From contig SVOL01000003.1 in NCBI GenBank assembly GCA_015066395.1, positions 1-64,000 on the forward strand: 64,000 nt of DNA, read 5' to 3'. The notes under the pieces were generated by a model that saw nothing but the letters and a program-made list of their open reading frames with translations, was not told where the DNA came from and did no database searches. The DNA comes from Oscillospiraceae bacterium (GTDB lineage Bacteria; Bacillota; Clostridia; Oscillospirales; Acutalibacteraceae). Within the stretch, counting starts at the first letter, position 1. Each line of letters starts with the position of its first letter. The translations under genes and the position numbers were made by a program. Positions 62,252 through 64,000 of this stretch are shown piece by piece.

Positions 62252-63112
62252 TTATCGTATCTCCAACAAGCTGAGGATCGAAGGTGCTTCCCATTTATCA
62301 CTATCCAGATCCCAATCAGGATCCGTCAAATACTTTTTAAACCTCGCATCATTGCGGTCAAAGTTACCGTCCTTATCGCACGGCAATGTAAATTCCTTTA
62401 CTTTTTCGTGATTTAAATACTCGGTAAACTCTACAACAGGATCGCCGGAATCTTCAAGATTTTTCCACCAACAAATACTCCTGCCGATCAAATTATTGCC
62501 TTCGTATGTATACACTGAATAACCTGTTATTCCGCCACCGTCGGAATAAGAGTATATTCTCTTTTCTTCGGAATTGAAAATAGGGGTGTTTATGCTCTCA
62601 AACCCGTCTATTTTTACAAATTTACTCTGTGAGTCATCCCATCTGTATGCATAAAATTTAACACCGTAGTTGTTGGCACAAGGCACCAACAAAGACTCCC
62701 GACCCGAAAAATCGACATCCAAACTATACATTTTATATCGGGCATACACATTATTTTCGGGTATCTCTATGGTTTGTATATGTTTGCCGGTTTCCCTGTC
62801 TGAAATTTCGACCGAATACACCTGAGTAAGGTCTTTATCGGTCACCGCGACACACAGTACCGTCGGAAGTCCGTCTCCGATCTTAAAGTAGCCTGTCGCT
62901 GCTTCTATCCTGTCTTCCGGCAAAACCACGGAAGAGTTTTGCTCGCTTTCGGTCGATGATGCAGTCGAGGATGCAGTCGATGTTGAAGCGATTGAAGAGG
63001 CATCGCTATCGTTACTTTTACTGCCGCAAGCGGAGAAAGACAGCACAACTATAAACACCGCCAATACTGATGATATTTGCTTGGTTACGGAATTACGGAA
63101 TACCTTTTTCAT
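62252..63112 (-). CDS. lipoprotein of unknown function
   Basis: A 286-residue protein with a signal peptide and a lipobox cysteine (SFSAC, about residue 29), followed by a Ser/Thr/Ala-rich linker (about 30-62). The folded part (about 68-286) has alternating strands (GDGLPTVLCVAVTDKDLTQVYSVEI, SLDVDFSGRESLLVPCANN, VKFYAYRWDDSQSKFVKIDGF) that look like blades of a small beta-propeller or VCBS-like repeats. I do not recognise the family. AAGGAG lies about 9 bp before ATG 63112. Confidence 0.6.
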   Translation of the reverse strand: MKKVFRNSVTKQISSVLAVFIVVLSFSACGSKSNDSDASSIASTSTASSTASSTESEQNSSVVLPEDRIEAATGYFKIGDGLPTVLCVAVTDKDLTQVYSVEISDRETGKHIQTIEIPENNVYARYKMYSLDVDFSGRESLLVPCANNYGVKFYAYRWDDSQSKFVKIDGFESINTPIFNSEEKRIYSYSDGGGITGYSVYTYEGNNLIGRSICWWKNLEDSGDPVVEFTEYLNHEKVKEFTLPCDKDGNFDRNDARFKKYLTDPDWDLDSDKWEAPSILSLLEIR

Positions 63113-63245
63113 TTGCTGCGCTCCTTTTTATTTTCTAAAATAATTATATTTTTAACGCAGTTAGGAGTCAAGTTACAATTCGATGACATTTTTGTTACAG
63201 TTTGTAACTTTTCATCATAATAGATAAATATCCCTAACAACAGAT

Positions 63246-63278
63246 AAACCACCCGAAATTTTCACTTTCGGGTGGTTT
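63246..63278. terminator. terminator of the histidine phosphatase gene
   Basis: AAACCACCCGAAA-TTTTCAC-TTTCGGGTGGTTT is a 13-bp perfect stem, 4 bp past the stop codon of the minus-strand phosphatase gene. Confidence 0.85.
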
Positions 63279-63282
63279 ATAT

Positions 63283-63924
63283 TTACTCTTCGTTTTCATC
63301 TGTTTCCTCCGGGAATGAGGTTGGTACTGTGTCGATTATCTCGATAATTCCGCTTCGTCCGTAAAGTGACGGTGTGATTCTGGCGGTATAGCCACAGCCT
63401 GCATCACTTGTCCACTCAACCATCTGACGGCGAGGTAATGCGGTAGCGGCGAGCAGGGACATTATAACACCGCCGTGAAGAACTGCCGCGGCTTCTTTGA
63501 CCTCAAGCTCCATCATTTTGCGGACTGCGATATTCAATCCTACGCAAAGCCGCTTTGTAAAATCATATCCGTTCTCACCGTTGGGCGGTGCACTCCGCTT
63601 TCCCGAAGTCCACTCGGTGTAAGCAGGATCCTTTTCGAGTTCAAAGGCCGTCTTGCCCTCAAAGTCACCGAAATCGTACTCTGCCCACTCGTCTATGACG
63701 TAAGGAGCGTTGCCGGGATAAAGTATCTCACAACTTTCCGTACAGCGAGCCAGAGGACTTGTAAAAACGAGACCGACGTTGGGCAAAAATCCTTCGGATT
63801 TCACCGATTCCAGCTCGGCGGCACCAACCGACGACAGCAGGATGTCAGTACGGCCTATATATCTGCCGTCTGCATTAGCCTCGGTTAGCCCGTGTCTTAT
63901 AAAATGAATTTTGTAGGTCTTCAT
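63283..63924 (-). CDS. histidine phosphatase family protein
   Basis: A 213-residue phosphoglycerate-mutase-like phosphatase. The catalytic motif is IHFIRHGLTEANADGRYIG (RHG with the phospho-accepting His11), a second arginine is in SPLARCTESCEILYP, and the partner His is in VLHGGVIMSLLA. Acid residue in WAEYDFGDFEG. Such enzymes act on diverse metabolites such as phosphorylated nucleosides or cobalamin precursors; the substrate is not evident. I chose ATG 63924, with GGAGGAAG in front, over a frame opening at 63963. The 76 bp to the window end hold nothing I recognise. Confidence 0.85.
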   Translation of the reverse strand: MKTYKIHFIRHGLTEANADGRYIGRTDILLSSVGAAELESVKSEGFLPNVGLVFTSPLARCTESCEILYPGNAPYVIDEWAEYDFGDFEGKTAFELEKDPAYTEWTSGKRSAPPNGENGYDFTKRLCVGLNIAVRKMMELEVKEAAAVLHGGVIMSLLAATALPRRQMVEWTSDAGCGYTARITPSLYGRSGIIEIIDTVPTSFPEETDENEE

Positions 63925-64000
63925 ACGCTTCCTCCGCAATGTGTTGCGACAATCTTGGTGCAACTTATTTTCGTTTTAACCAAATCCGCAATATACTATT

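Noticed and set aside
1-64000. CRISPR arrays, prophage, insertion sequences, toxin-antitoxin or defence cassettes
   Set aside because: No spaced direct repeats, integrase, transposase, phage structural genes or typical defence domains were seen on either strand.

Overview
The window looks like chromosomal DNA of a low-to-mid GC member of the Clostridia, most likely in the Oscillospiraceae/Ruminococcaceae range. Supporting signs are an IspH fused to ribosomal protein S1, a Noc/RsmG pair, a YaaH/SleL-like spore peptidoglycan hydrolase, pyruvate:ferredoxin oxidoreductase (an anaerobe's enzyme), QueT, an ABC-F protein, lipoprotein signals and strong AGGAGG ribosome binding sites. The taxon is inferred from gene content, not from a marker search. 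I found no phage, insertion sequence, tRNA or CRISPR array; most of the window is housekeeping and accessory metabolism, mostly on the minus strand.

Layout. 0.1-3.2 kb (minus): rarA, noc, rsmG. 3.3-4.6 kb (plus): LysM/GH18 hydrolase. 4.6-10.9 kb (minus): two membrane proteins (one DUF624), ispH-rpsA fusion, cmk, a BaiN-type flavoprotein and an unknown membrane protein. 11.1-15.2 kb (plus): hexapeptide protein, Nudix, RING/zinc-ribbon membrane protein, galU, lexA, rnhA. 15.2-16.1 kb: a structured leader followed by queT. 16.1-16.5 kb: repeat-rich intergenic DNA. 16.5-29.6 kb (minus): a large carbohydrate ABC import locus with two solute-binding proteins and two permease pairs around two large auxiliary proteins (DUF5696 lipoprotein and NHL-TPR-Yip1 membrane protein), with no ATPase. 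30.1-33.6 kb: nifJ. 33.9-39.1 kb (minus): MATE, HAD phosphatase, ABC-F, DAHP synthase. 39.2-43.8 kb (plus): LTA-synthase-like sulfatase with an unusual C-terminus, and a copper ATPase. 43.8-49.1 kb (minus): a Gld-like ABC system (ATPase, permease, GldG-like, DUF4340). 49.3-50.7 kb: CNNM/CorC protein. 50.8-55.9 kb (minus): argCJBDF. 56.0-58.0 kb: an orphan BtuF-like lipoprotein and a DUF975 membrane protein. 58.0-58.2 kb: a solitary 5S rRNA with its own promoter and terminator. 58.3-60.6 kb: nadBC. 60.6-63.9 kb: small proteins, a tandem pair of related membrane proteins, an unknown lipoprotein and a histidine phosphatase.

How the genes fit together. The arg operon is a complete route from N-acetylglutamate to citrulline using the ArgJ cycle, with a near-consensus promoter and palindromes that resemble ARG boxes. 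nadB and nadC are translationally coupled and supply NAD; nadA is not here. The sugar locus must borrow an MsmX/MsmK-type ATPase from elsewhere. nifJ fits a fermentative anaerobe.

The best candidates for undescribed biology are: (1) the mirrored sugar locus with DUF5696 and NHL-TPR-Yip1 proteins; (2) a perfect four-way junction of abutting hairpins directly after the -10 box of the LTA-synthase-like gene; (3) a three-way-junction leader with alternative pairings upstream of queT; (4) the Gld-like ABC system in a non-gliding organism; (5) the tandem small membrane proteins. All functional statements are from reading the sequence and protein motifs; no database search was run.
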